33,093 nt of DNA, taken from the NCBI RefSeq assembly GCF_017813245.1, contig NZ_JAGIQL010000070.1, positions 1 to 33,093 of the forward strand, in the 5' to 3' direction. This document shows, in pieces, positions 24,898 through 32,496 of the stretch. The position numbers were made by a program, and so were the translations under genes. The notes under the pieces are model-generated. The model searched no databases. It was given only the letters and a program-made list of their open reading frames with translations, and was not told the origin of the DNA. Numbering within the stretch: the stretch's first letter is position 1; every line of letters starts with the position of its first letter. This DNA comes from Streptomyces montanisoli. GTDB taxonomy: Bacteria > Actinomycetota > Actinomycetes > Streptomycetales > Streptomycetaceae.

Positions 24898-24905
24898 CGC
24901 GCGTG

Positions 24906-24965
24906 CTCAGGGGCGGAAGCCTCAGCGGCGGAAGCCTCAGGGGCGGAAGCCTCAGGGGCGGAAGC
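24906..24965. repeat. Four tandem 15-bp repeats copying the nuclease gene's stop codon
   Basis: CTCAGGGGCGGAAGC occurs at 24906-24920, 24936-24950 and 24951-24965, and with one change at 24921-24935. On the minus strand each unit reads GC TTC CGC CCC TGA G. The unit at 24951-24965 holds the real FRP-stop of the gene; the others repeat it in the same frame. Confidence 0.85.
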
Positions 24966-26799
24966 GCAGCACCTGCGGGTCGTGGTCGCTGTCCTGCTGG
25001 GCGAACTCCGCGTTGATGTGCACGCTGTCGTACTGGAAGTCCTTGATCGACGGCGTCGTCAGGATGTGGTCCAGCGTCTGCGTGTTGCCCTGGTAGACGT
25101 ACGAGTAGCGCTCGGGCACCGGCAGCGAGTCGATGTCGTCGTTCAGCACGCCGCCCTTGCGCAGAGCCGCGAGCGCGGGCGAGAACTGGAAGTCGTTGAG
25201 GTCGCCGAGCACCACGACCTCCGCGTTCTTCCTGACCTTCCTGATGTCCTTGACGAAGGAGTTGACGGCCTGCGCCTGCGCCAGCCGCTGGACCTCGGAG
25301 GAGCGGGTCGGCGGCTGGTGCTGCGAGGTCAGCGACTCGTCGCCGCCCTTCGAGTCGAAGTGGTTGGAGACGAGGAAGACCGTCCTGCCCCGGAAGATGA
25401 ACTCGCCGGCGAGCGGCTTGCGGCTGTCGTTCCACGCCGGGTTCGCCGGGTCGATGCGGCCCGGCGAGAGGGTGAGGTCGGGCTTGCCGTGCGTGGCGAC
25501 GACCTGGGTGGGCGTCGTCGCGTCCGCCGTGCCGCGGTCCACGAAGGACACCCGGGCGGGGTTGTAGAGGAAGACGTTGCGGATGTTGCCGCCGGGCTGG
25601 CCGCCGTCCTTGTCGTTCTCCGGGTCGACCGAGCGCCATGCGTACGTCGGGCCGCCGGCCGCGGCGATCGCGTCGACGAACTTGCGCACGGTCTCCGTGG
25701 CGGAGACCGTTCCGTCGTCCTTCGCGCCGTCGTTGTCCTGGATCTCCTCCAGGGAGAGGATGTCGGGCGACGACAGGTTGCGCACCACGGCGGACGCCAG
25801 CGAGTCGAACTTCGACTGCGGGTCGGTCGGCGCCAGGTTCTCCACGTTGTACGTGGCGACCGCGAGTTGCCCTGGCTTCTGCTTCGCCGTCACCTCACGC
25901 TTCAGGCCCTTGTCGACGACGGTGCCGAGATGGCCCGCGACGATCGTGTAGCCGCCGTACTGGTTGAAGTCCAGCGGCCCGCGCGTGGTGCCCCTGAGGC
26001 GGTCGCCCACATTGGCCGTGGGGAAGGGGCTGTCCGCCGTGGACGCCTGCTGCTGGATCTGCACGCGGCCGGTGTTCTGCTCGTCGTACGAGCCGTAGAC
26101 GGTGCCGCCGCGCCTGTTCGCGTCCTCCGACGGCTTCACCGTCACCCACAGCTCCCCGTAGGGGTCCGTGGCGCCCACGACGCGCGTGTTCGTGACGCTC
26201 ACGTTCATGCCCTCGAGCGACTCGTAGTAGTCGAGCGCGTAGGTCCTCGGCCTGAGCCTGAGTCCGTTGATCGAATCGCCCGTGCCCGCCACCCCGTGCG
26301 GGGCGTACGCGGCGGGCACCGAGCGGGCGGTGATCCGCACGGGTGCGGGCAGCGGGTTGCCGGAGGAGACGACGGTGACTTGCGTCGAGCCGAGCTCCGT
26401 CACCGACTGCTCGCCCGAGGCCGCGCCGCCGGGCACGTACTCGTTCACCTTGCCCGACACCTTGACGCTGTCGCCGACCTCGACCTTCGGGGCGGAGCCC
26501 GTGAACACGAACAGGCCCTCGCTGGTCGCGGGATTCGCGTCCGGGTGCGGGTCCTGGAACCAGAAGCCCTTCGAGCCGCCGTAGGCCCTGATCCCGGTGA
26601 CGACACCGGGCACGTCCGCGACCGGCGTGCCCACGAGCGGCGATATGCGGGTGGTGCCCTGGATGCCGTGGATGCGGACACCCGAGGCGGACGCCGGGCC
26701 CGAGGCGGACGCCGGCCCGGCGGCCACGACGAGGCCGCAGGCGAGGGCGAGCGAGACGAGGGCCGGCACGGCGGCCGTTCTCGGCAGGGAAGAAGGCAT
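24952..26799 (-). CDS. Secreted endonuclease/exonuclease/phosphatase family protein
   Basis: This is a 615-residue exported metal-dependent phosphodiesterase, probably an extracellular nuclease. Residues 1-33 form a signal peptide (ALVSLALACGLVVAAGPASA). An OB-fold-like N-terminal domain follows (IHGIQGTTRISPLVG, GFWFQDPHPDANPATSEGLF, VGDSVKVSGKVNEY). The catalytic EEP domain begins near 313: TYNVEN with N318, SLEEIQDND, LVSNHFDSKGGD, GDLNDF with D533 and N535, LDHIL, and DSDHDP with H606. All expected metal and catalytic residues are present. ATG at 26799 has GGAG six bases upstream; longer in-frame starts lack a ribosome site. Extracellular nucleases and phosphodiesterases of this type salvage phosphate, but the true substrate is unknown. 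Confidence 0.9.
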   Translation of the reverse strand: MPSSLPRTAAVPALVSLALACGLVVAAGPASASGPASASGVRIHGIQGTTRISPLVGTPVADVPGVVTGIRAYGGSKGFWFQDPHPDANPATSEGLFVFTGSAPKVEVGDSVKVSGKVNEYVPGGAASGEQSVTELGSTQVTVVSSGNPLPAPVRITARSVPAAYAPHGVAGTGDSINGLRLRPRTYALDYYESLEGMNVSVTNTRVVGATDPYGELWVTVKPSEDANRRGGTVYGSYDEQNTGRVQIQQQASTADSPFPTANVGDRLRGTTRGPLDFNQYGGYTIVAGHLGTVVDKGLKREVTAKQKPGQLAVATYNVENLAPTDPQSKFDSLASAVVRNLSSPDILSLEEIQDNDGAKDDGTVSATETVRKFVDAIAAAGGPTYAWRSVDPENDKDGGQPGGNIRNVFLYNPARVSFVDRGTADATTPTQVVATHGKPDLTLSPGRIDPANPAWNDSRKPLAGEFIFRGRTVFLVSNHFDSKGGDESLTSQHQPPTRSSEVQRLAQAQAVNSFVKDIRKVRKNAEVVVLGDLNDFQFSPALAALRKGGVLNDDIDSLPVPERYSYVYQGNTQTLDHILTTPSIKDFQYDSVHINAEFAQQDSDHDPQVLRFRP

Positions 26800-26860
26800 C
26801 ACTGACTCCGAGGCGTGGGAGACGGGCGAAAGGGGGAAGGCAGGGACTTCTACGCGCGTC

Positions 26861-26890
26861 AATCTCCTTGCTGGGTGGGGAACATGTCAA
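26861..26890 (-). promoter_or_regulatory. Promoter of the secreted nuclease gene
   Basis: On the minus strand TTGACA (complement of 26885-26890), a consensus -35, is 18 bases from GAGATT (complement of 26861-26866). The predicted transcript starts about 55 bases before the ATG. Confidence 0.5.
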
Positions 26891-26982
26891 GAGTGCGTGC
26901 GTGTACGTGGGCTGTCGGACGCGTGAACCTGCCCGCGGGAGGGCCCCGGGGACGGCGTGCGGCGGCGACCCCCCGGCGCGGC

Positions 26983-26988
26983 TACGCT
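26983..26988 (+). promoter_or_regulatory. Possible -10 box upstream of the 522-residue protein gene
   Basis: TACGCT in the setting GGCTACGCTGAG resembles Streptomyces -10 boxes, 35 bases before the ATG. There is no clear -35. GGAGGAG (27006-27012) is the ribosome binding site, 11 bases from ATG 27024. Confidence 0.35.
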
Positions 26989-27023
26989 GAGCCCAGCCCG
27001 TTCATGGAGGAGTGAGCCGTCAG

Positions 27024-28592
27024 ATGTCCGAGCACGCAGACCGCTTGACCCTGCCGCCGGTGCGGCTGCCATCGGAGGCGGAGCTGGCGCGCGAGGCGCT
27101 GGCCGCGCCGCTCCTCGCCCACGCGGTACGCCTCGCCCGCTGGGCGGGGCCGAAGACACGGGTCGACGCCGACGGCGAGCTGGCCGCGGAGCAGCTCCCG
27201 GCCGCCGCGGAGGAGCTCGGCCTGAGCGACGCGGGCGGGGTGGGCGGCACCTGGGCCGAGGGCGACGGCGAGGCCCTCGCGGGCGAGGCGTGGCGCATCG
27301 CCGTCGACACGGGCCTCGTCGAGGTGAACGTCAGCGAGGACGGCGACGCGGCGGACGGCGCGGACGGCGCCGGCGGCGCGGACGGCGTCGGCGGCGCGGA
27401 CGGCGTCGGCGGCGCCGGTGACGCGGTGGCGGCGCGGGTCTCGGCGGGCGCGGCGCTGGAGGCCGTGGCGTCGGGCAGCCCGAAGGACGTGCTGGCGCTC
27501 TGGCTCGACGCGCTCGACGCCGTCATCGCGGACGCGACCGCGCCGGTGCTCGAAGACCTGACGTCCGCCCTCGGCGACGACGGCGAGATCGACTTCGACG
27601 CGCTCGACTGGGACCCGGAGGCGGAGGCCGAGTTCCTCGAAGGCGTGCTCGGGAACCTCTACCAGCTCACGGTCAGGGACGAGAGCGCGGGCGGCGACGC
27701 GTCCGCGCCCGTGCCGCTGCCCGCGCTCGCCGCGTCGATGATCGTCCCCGAGGACATGGACGAGCCGACGGACGACGTGCTCGAGCAGGTCTCCGACGCG
27801 ATGATCCGGCTCGACGACCAGTTCCGGGTCCTCGAACCCGTCGGCCTCGTCGCGTACACGCCGGTGGACGAGGCGCTCATGGCGGACGTCGACGACCCGG
27901 ACGAGATGCCGCTGAGCGAGGACGACGTCGCGCGCTACGGTCTCGTCACGCTGACCGCGCTCGGCCTGTACGGCATCAGGACGCGCATGGTGGCGGCCGG
28001 CGTCGACGCGCCGCTCGTCGGCGACCTCGCCGAGCGCGACGCGCGCGGGCTGCTGGACGGGATCGCGCACTTCCCCGAGCGCGCGGGGCGCGAGGAGACG
28101 GAGCGCTGGCTCGCCGGGCGCGAGCCCGCCACGGCCGCGTCCGCACTCCTCGACGCGGCGCGCGGCACGGACCCGGAGGCCCCGCTGCGCCGCCTCAACT
28201 GCCAGCAGGCGCTCGCGCTGGTCGGCGCCCCGGCCGAGCCGTCGGTACGCGCGGTCCTCGACGACCGCGAGCTCGGCGGCCTGGCCCGGGTATGGCTGGC
28301 GGAACTCGGCACGGGCGCACCGGTGCCGCCGCCGTCGGCGGACATGGTCTTCTGGCTGACGGTCGACACGATCGCGGCCCAACTCGACGCGGAGGGCGAG
28401 CCGGACGAGCTCCAGGAGCTCGTCGAGGGCCTGGTCGGCAGGCACGCGGGCTTCTTCGAGGAGGCGTGGCGCGTCGACCACCCCGCGACGGCGGACGTCC
28501 TGGAGGCGGTCGGCAGACTGCACCCGGACCGCGCGCTGGCGAAGGAGGCCCGCAAGGCCGCGTTCCGCGCGAGATCCCGCCACCTGGGCTGA
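27024..28592 (+). CDS. Acidic hypothetical protein, 522 residues
   Basis: I do not recognise a named family. The protein is acidic and probably soluble and cytoplasmic. Residues 1-100 look folded (LPSEAELAREALAAPLLAHA, LARWAGPKTRVDADGELAAE); residues about 112-140 are a Gly/Ala/Asp repeat of DGVGGA type; the rest is helical, with a Cys in LNCQQALALVGAP. The layout, with two folded parts joined by a variable acidic linker and the VFWLTVDTIAAQLD segment, resembles conserved hypothetical proteins of Streptomyces. ATG 27024 is supported by GGAGGAG; GTG 27012 overlaps that site. It is divergent from the nuclease gene and followed by a long repeat-filled gap. Confidence 0.8.
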   Translation: MSEHADRLTLPPVRLPSEAELAREALAAPLLAHAVRLARWAGPKTRVDADGELAAEQLPAAAEELGLSDAGGVGGTWAEGDGEALAGEAWRIAVDTGLVEVNVSEDGDAADGADGAGGADGVGGADGVGGAGDAVAARVSAGAALEAVASGSPKDVLALWLDALDAVIADATAPVLEDLTSALGDDGEIDFDALDWDPEAEAEFLEGVLGNLYQLTVRDESAGGDASAPVPLPALAASMIVPEDMDEPTDDVLEQVSDAMIRLDDQFRVLEPVGLVAYTPVDEALMADVDDPDEMPLSEDDVARYGLVTLTALGLYGIRTRMVAAGVDAPLVGDLAERDARGLLDGIAHFPERAGREETERWLAGREPATAASALLDAARGTDPEAPLRRLNCQQALALVGAPAEPSVRAVLDDRELGGLARVWLAELGTGAPVPPPSADMVFWLTVDTIAAQLDAEGEPDELQELVEGLVGRHAGFFEEAWRVDHPATADVLEAVGRLHPDRALAKEARKAAFRARSRHLG

Positions 28593-29341
28593 CGCCCTGG
28601 CCCGCCCCGGTGGGCCTGCGTCCACCCCCGGGCTCCGCCCGCAACCGGTGCGGACCGGCCGCGCTCCTGCCCGCCTGACGGCTGCCCCGCTGCCCGGGCC
28701 CCGGCCCGCCGCTCGACGGCAGCGCAACCCCCTTTGGGGTGCCCGCCCCGGCCGGGAGGGCGGCCTCGTCCCCGGCAAGCCGGGCCGCTCGTTGCCCGCC
28801 TGGTGCACCGCGCGCGGGTCTGCCGTACCCACGGGGTGCCGGTGCGGCGGCCGGTAGCCAGGGCCGCCGCCCGGGGCTTGTGGCTCGGGCCGCCTGCGCA
28901 TGTCTTGCGCCCGGGCCGGGCCCGGCGGCCTGGCGGGGCCTCGCCGCGTTTGGGGCATGTGGGCGGCCCGCTGCTCGGCGGCGGCGCAACTCCCGCTGGG
29001 GGTGCCCGTCCCGGCCGGAAAGCGGCCTAGCCCCCGGCGAACCGCGCCGCCCGCCCGGGGCTTGTGGCTCGGGCCACCTGCCCATGTGTTGCGCCCGTGC
29101 CGGGCCCGGCGGCTTTGCGGGGCCTCGCCGCGTTTGGGGCATGTGGGCGGCCCGCTGCTCGGCGGCGGCGCGACTCCCGCTTGGGGTGCCCGGCCCGGCT
29201 GGGAGGGCGGCCTCGGCTTCGGCGAATCGGGCCGCCCGTCGCCCGCCGGGGCCCTCGCGCGCGGGCCTGCCGTACCTGCGGCCGGGGGACCCGGGGATTG
29301 GGACGGGCCCGGGGCCCGGGTCAACCCCGTGCGCGCGAGCG
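28593..29341. repeat. Gene-free 750-bp region with 184-bp tandem repeats
   Basis: No credible gene is present; long open frames here have the composition of repeats, with no start context. Two copies of a 184-bp unit lie head to tail at 28867-29050 and 29051-29234, each starting CCGCCCGGGGCTTGTGGCTC; the first about 140 bases of each are very similar. A partial copy of the second half, about 28708-28800, precedes them, and a later-part relative (CGCGCGCGGG then CTGCCGTACC) occurs near 28810-28832 and 29265-29278. Many short inverted repeats suggest structured RNA or a REP-like intergenic element. Confidence 0.7.
29288..29322 (-). terminator. Candidate terminator of the kdgD operon
   Basis: GACCCGGG (29288-29295) and CCCGGGTC (29315-29322) are perfect 8-bp inverted repeats around a 19-base loop that itself contains GGGCCC. 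It lies 20 bases past the stop of the leftward 374-residue gene. Confidence 0.4.
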
Positions 29342-30466
29342 TCAGCGCAGCGTCCGGAGTGCCTCCCTCACCTGGGCCAGGTCGCCGTCCGACGCGAGGC
29401 CGCCGTGGTAGAGGCGCAGTTCCGTCGCGCCCAGTTCCCGGGCGCGGGCCGCGTCCGCCGCCAGGGTGTCGGGGGAGCCGCCCATCCCGCCGACCACCGG
29501 GAAGTTGGCGGCCACCACCCCGGCGCCCGCGCGGGCGAACGGTTCGAGCATGCCCTCCGGGCCGCCCGCGCACGGCACGACGACGCCGTCCGCGACCTTC
29601 GCGATGTGCGCCGGGTCCACGCCCGTGTTGGCGCCCGTGCGGTGCGGGTGCGGGTCCGCGTGCAGCAGGATCCTGAAGCCGGGGGGCGCCGCCGCGCGCA
29701 CCGCGGCCACCACGCGCTCCTGGAAGGCGCGCGCCACCTTCCCGCGCCACAGCATCGTGCGGTGCACCACGTCCGCCGCAGCGCCCGCCGGCGCGAGGTT
29801 CTCCAGCGCCGCCCTGACCTCCTCCGGCGCCACGCCGGCCCCGTCTCGCGCGTAGCCCTCGCGGCAGACCGGGCAGAAGCAGACCGACATCAGGTACTGC
29901 TCCGCGTCGCCCGAGGCGAACGACGCGATCTTGTCGTGCGCGTGCAGGTGCGCGAGGCCGTACCAGCCGCAGGACTCCAGCTCCGTGCCGCCGGCGCCCG
30001 GCCGCACCGCCGCCTCCACGGCCAGGTCGGCCAGGTACTCGGCGACCTCGGGGCGCGCGATGCACGGCGCCCACGGGTAGCGGTCGCCGTACGCGTTGAC
30101 CACCGACGTCTCCGGGTGCTCGGCGCCCAGCCGCGAGTCGTGCGCGAGCACCACCCAGCTGTGCACGTCGAGCCCCGCGCCCGCCAGCGCGTCCGCGGCC
30201 TCGCCGAACGCGTCGCCCGGCGCCCACGCGCCCGCCGGGCGGGGCCGCAGCGCACGGCCCGCCCAGCGCTCGGCCGACGGCGGGTAAAGCACCGCCGCGT
30301 GCTGCGCCGTGACGATGCGGTGGCCCGGGTGACGCGGCGTCACGGCGCGCGTCGAGTGGTACGCGGACGCCAGCGTCACCTGATGGACGCCGAGGTCCGC
30401 GACGCGCGCGGCCGCCGCCTCGTCCCCCACCACGTCCCACGGGTAGAGGAACGCCGACGCCCTCAC
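29342..30466 (-). CDS. Unknown protein with CxCxxC motif, coupled to kdgD
   Basis: This 374-residue protein has no signal peptide. It begins MRASAFLYPWDVVGDEAAAA (GTG start) and contains VHQVTLASAYHSTRAVTPRH, HSWVVLAHDSRLGAEHPETS, SCGWYGLAHLHAHDKIASFA, then SVCFCPVCREGY (C196, C198, C201) and RILLHADPHPHRTGANTGVD. Alternating short strands and helices with Asp/His at strand ends suggest a TIM barrel, and the CxCxxC loop recalls metal or structural sites in glycosidase-like barrel proteins. This is a guess. The GTG overlaps the kdgD stop, so it is translated with kdgD and probably acts on sugar acids or their glycosides. I know of no characterised homologue. Confidence 0.78.
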   Translation of the reverse strand: MRASAFLYPWDVVGDEAAAARVADLGVHQVTLASAYHSTRAVTPRHPGHRIVTAQHAAVLYPPSAERWAGRALRPRPAGAWAPGDAFGEAADALAGAGLDVHSWVVLAHDSRLGAEHPETSVVNAYGDRYPWAPCIARPEVAEYLADLAVEAAVRPGAGGTELESCGWYGLAHLHAHDKIASFASGDAEQYLMSVCFCPVCREGYARDGAGVAPEEVRAALENLAPAGAAADVVHRTMLWRGKVARAFQERVVAAVRAAAPPGFRILLHADPHPHRTGANTGVDPAHIAKVADGVVVPCAGGPEGMLEPFARAGAGVVAANFPVVGGMGGSPDTLAADAARARELGATELRLYHGGLASDGDLAQVREALRTLR

Positions 30467-31422
30467 GCGTCACCGCCGTCGGCCCCGGCGAGCAGCGCGT
30501 GGCCGCGCTCCACGATCTCGGTCAGCTCCTTGAGGTGCTCAGGCCTCGGCTCGGTCAGCGGCGCGCGCACCTCACCGACGTCCAGGCCGCGCATCCGCAC
30601 GCCCGCCTTCACCAGCGACACCGCGTATCCGCGCCCCTTGGCGCGCAGCTCGACCAGCGGCCGGTAGAAGCCGTCGATGAGCCGGTTCACGGTCGCGTCG
30701 TCGCCCGTGTTCAGCGCGCGGTGGTAGGCGACGGCGATCTCGGGCGCGAAGCAGAACACGGCCGACGAGTAGAGCGAGATCCCGATGCCCCGGTAGGCGA
30801 GGCCCGTGAGCTCGGCCGTGGGCAGGCCGTTGAAGTAGAGGAAGCCGCCCGCGGGTTCCGCCTCGCGCACCGCGCTGACGATCCGCTGCATCAGGTCCAG
30901 GTCGCCGACGCCGTCCTTGAGGCCGACGATGCCCTCCGTGCGGGCCAGCCGCACGACGGTCTCGGGCGTGAAGACCGCGTTCTCCCGCTGGTAGACGATC
31001 ACCGGGAGCGGGGTGGCGTCGGCGAGCGCCGCGTAGTGGCGCAGCAGCCCCTCCTGATCGGCCACGACCAGGTAGGGCGGCATGGCGAGCAGCCCGTCCG
31101 CGCCGGCCTCGTGCGCGAGGCGAGCGAACCGGATGGCGAGTGCGGTGCCGTAGCCCGCGCCCGCCACGACGGGCACGCGGCCCGCGGTCGCCTCGACCGC
31201 GGCGGCCACGTAAGCGGCGAACTCCTCGGGCGTCAGGGCGTGGAACTCGCCCGTGCCGCAGCAGGCGAACACCGCGGCCGCGCCCGCCTCGACGCCGGCG
31301 GCGACATGCCGGCGGTAGGCGGTCAGGTCGGGCGCGCCGTCGGGGCCGTACGCGGTGACGGGGAAGAACAGCGGCCCCTCCCCGCGAGTGAGGCGATCGG
31401 TGAGCGGGGCGGCTGAGGTCAC
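30463..31422 (-). CDS. kdgD: 5-dehydro-4-deoxyglucarate dehydratase
   Basis: KdgD converts 5-dehydro-4-deoxy-D-glucarate to 2,5-dioxopentanoate (alpha-ketoglutarate semialdehyde) with loss of CO2 and water, a late step of glucarate and oxidative uronate catabolism. The 319-residue protein is a DHDPS/NAL-family TIM barrel: GTGEF at 56-60, Y144 in VIVYQREN, and the Schiff-base lysine K169 in GIVGLKDGVGD. LLAMPPYLVVADQEGLLRHY and LYFNGLPTAELTG fit KdgD better than DapA. GTG at 31420-31422 has AGGGAG five bases upstream; the ATG at 31446 does not. It is divergent from udh and coupled to the 374-residue gene. Confidence 0.87.
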   Translation of the reverse strand: MTSAAPLTDRLTRGEGPLFFPVTAYGPDGAPDLTAYRRHVAAGVEAGAAAVFACCGTGEFHALTPEEFAAYVAAAVEATAGRVPVVAGAGYGTALAIRFARLAHEAGADGLLAMPPYLVVADQEGLLRHYAALADATPLPVIVYQRENAVFTPETVVRLARTEGIVGLKDGVGDLDLMQRIVSAVREAEPAGGFLYFNGLPTAELTGLAYRGIGISLYSSAVFCFAPEIAVAYHRALNTGDDATVNRLIDGFYRPLVELRAKGRGYAVSLVKAGVRMRGLDVGEVRAPLTEPRPEHLKELTEIVERGHALLAGADGGDA

Positions 31423-31645
31423 GTGTGCTCCCTGGCTGCTGTGCACGTTTCTGATTATCGTCTACATTCCTGAACAACGCCCACGTTAGTGGCCGCTTTC
31501 GGCCCCGGTCAAGCGCCGAACCGGGCAACTCCGCCCTTTCCGGGGCCCGAGCCGCCTACTTGACGCCCTCGCGCGCGCCTCCTTAGGTTGAGCGAACCCT
31601 GAAGATCATGCATATGAACGACGTCTACGGAGCTGAGTGATCGCC
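31423..31645. promoter_or_regulatory. Divergent kdgD/udh regulatory region
   Basis: The stretch 31440-31490 is unusually AT-rich for this DNA. On the minus strand it holds GATAAT (complement of ATTATC near 31454-31459), a possible kdgD -10 without a good -35. TTC-CT-GAA near 31467-31474 is a short inverted repeat of the type bound by IclR-like regulators, but too short to assign. The plus-strand promoter for udh is listed separately. Confidence 0.4.
31560..31589 (+). promoter_or_regulatory. Promoter of udh
   Basis: TTGACG (31560-31565) and TAGGTT (31584-31589) are good Streptomyces -35 and -10 boxes with an 18-base spacer. The transcript would begin near 31596, giving a leader of about 50 bases. 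Confidence 0.65.
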
Positions 31646-32461
31646 ATGCCCGCACCTCGTACCGTCCTGCTCACCGGCGCGGCCGGCGGCGTCGGCACCC
31701 TGATGCGCGGGCTGCTGCCCGCGTACGGGTACGAACTCCGCCTCCTCGACGCCGTACCCGTAGAGGGCGCGCCGGACGCCATCACCGCCGACCTCGCCGA
31801 CAGGGACGCGCTGGACGAGGCCGTGCGGGGCGTCGACGCCGTGCTGCACCTCGCGGGCATCTCGCTCGAGTCCACCTTCGAGCGGATCCTGCGCTCCAAC
31901 ATCGAGGGAACGTACAACCTCTACGAGGCGGCGCGCGCCGCGGGGGTCGGACGGATGGTCTTCGCGTCGAGCAACCACGCCGTCGGCGGCACGCCGACGC
32001 CGGGCGCGGGCGAGCCGCCGGTGCACGTCGGCACCCGGCACCGCCCCGACAGCTTCTACGGCCTGTCGAAGTGCTTCGGCGAGGACCTGGCACAGCTCTA
32101 CTGGGACAAGCACGGCATGGAGACGGTGTCCGTGCGCATCGGATCCTGCTTCCCCGAACCCACCACGGTGCGGATGCTCTCCCTGTGGATGAGCCCCGCG
32201 GACGGCGCGCGGCTGTTCCACGCCGCGCTCACCGCCGAGGGCGTCGGCCACACCGTCGTCTACGGCTCGTCCGCCAACACCCGCCAGTGGTGGGACCTGT
32301 CCACCGCACGCGCCCTCGGCTACGACCCGCAGGACGACTCGGAGCCGTACGCGGCGAAGCTGATCGCCGAGGAGGGCGAGCCCGACCCCGCCGAGCAGGA
32401 CCACGCGCGCATCGGCGGCCACTGGATGTCGAACCCGCCGCTGTGGCCGGCCGAGCGGTGA
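31646..32461 (+). CDS. udh: Uronate dehydrogenase (NAD-dependent SDR family)
   Basis: Uronate dehydrogenase oxidises D-glucuronate or D-galacturonate to the aldaro-lactone with NAD, the first step of oxidative uronate catabolism. The 271-residue protein is an extended-type SDR: GAAGGVG at 11-17, LHLAGISLESTFERILRSNI, ASSNHAVGG, and catalytic Y138-x3-K142 in YGLSKCFGEDLAQLYWDK. The blocks YGLSKCFGE, VRIGSCFPEP and RMLSLW match what I recall of Agrobacterium Udh (YGVSKCFGE, VRIGSCTPEP, RMLSTW), which is more specific than a generic epimerase. Adjacent kdgD supports it. ATG 31646 versus GTG 31637 (three residues more) is undecided; GGAG at 31629-31632 suits neither well. Confidence 0.85.
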   Translation: MPAPRTVLLTGAAGGVGTLMRGLLPAYGYELRLLDAVPVEGAPDAITADLADRDALDEAVRGVDAVLHLAGISLESTFERILRSNIEGTYNLYEAARAAGVGRMVFASSNHAVGGTPTPGAGEPPVHVGTRHRPDSFYGLSKCFGEDLAQLYWDKHGMETVSVRIGSCFPEPTTVRMLSLWMSPADGARLFHAALTAEGVGHTVVYGSSANTRQWWDLSTARALGYDPQDDSEPYAAKLIAEEGEPDPAEQDHARIGGHWMSNPPLWPAER

Positions 32462-32496
32462 GGAACGGCTAAGGAGGGTCGCTCGTTACGCCTGGC

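Noticed and set aside
28600..29676. Several plus-strand open frames in the intergenic repeat region
   Set aside because: They are products of the repeat sequence, share repeated segments such as GMWAARCSAA, lack start context, and run into the antisense of the next gene.
26982..30473. A 1163-codon minus-strand open frame across the 522-residue gene and the repeat region
   Set aside because: Composition is dominated by Arg, Gly and Pro from GC repeats. It lies out of frame with the real 374-residue gene and has no recognisable domain.
30463..31422. kdgD as dihydrodipicolinate synthase (dapA)
   Set aside because: It is in the same superfamily, and dapD is in the window, but the sequence blocks and the udh neighbour fit KdgD, and dapD is 6 kb away in a different unit.
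31646..32461. Generic nucleotide-sugar epimerase
   Set aside because: At 271 residues it is short for the epimerases, and YGLSKCFGE with VRIGSCFPEP is specific to uronate dehydrogenases as far as I can recall.
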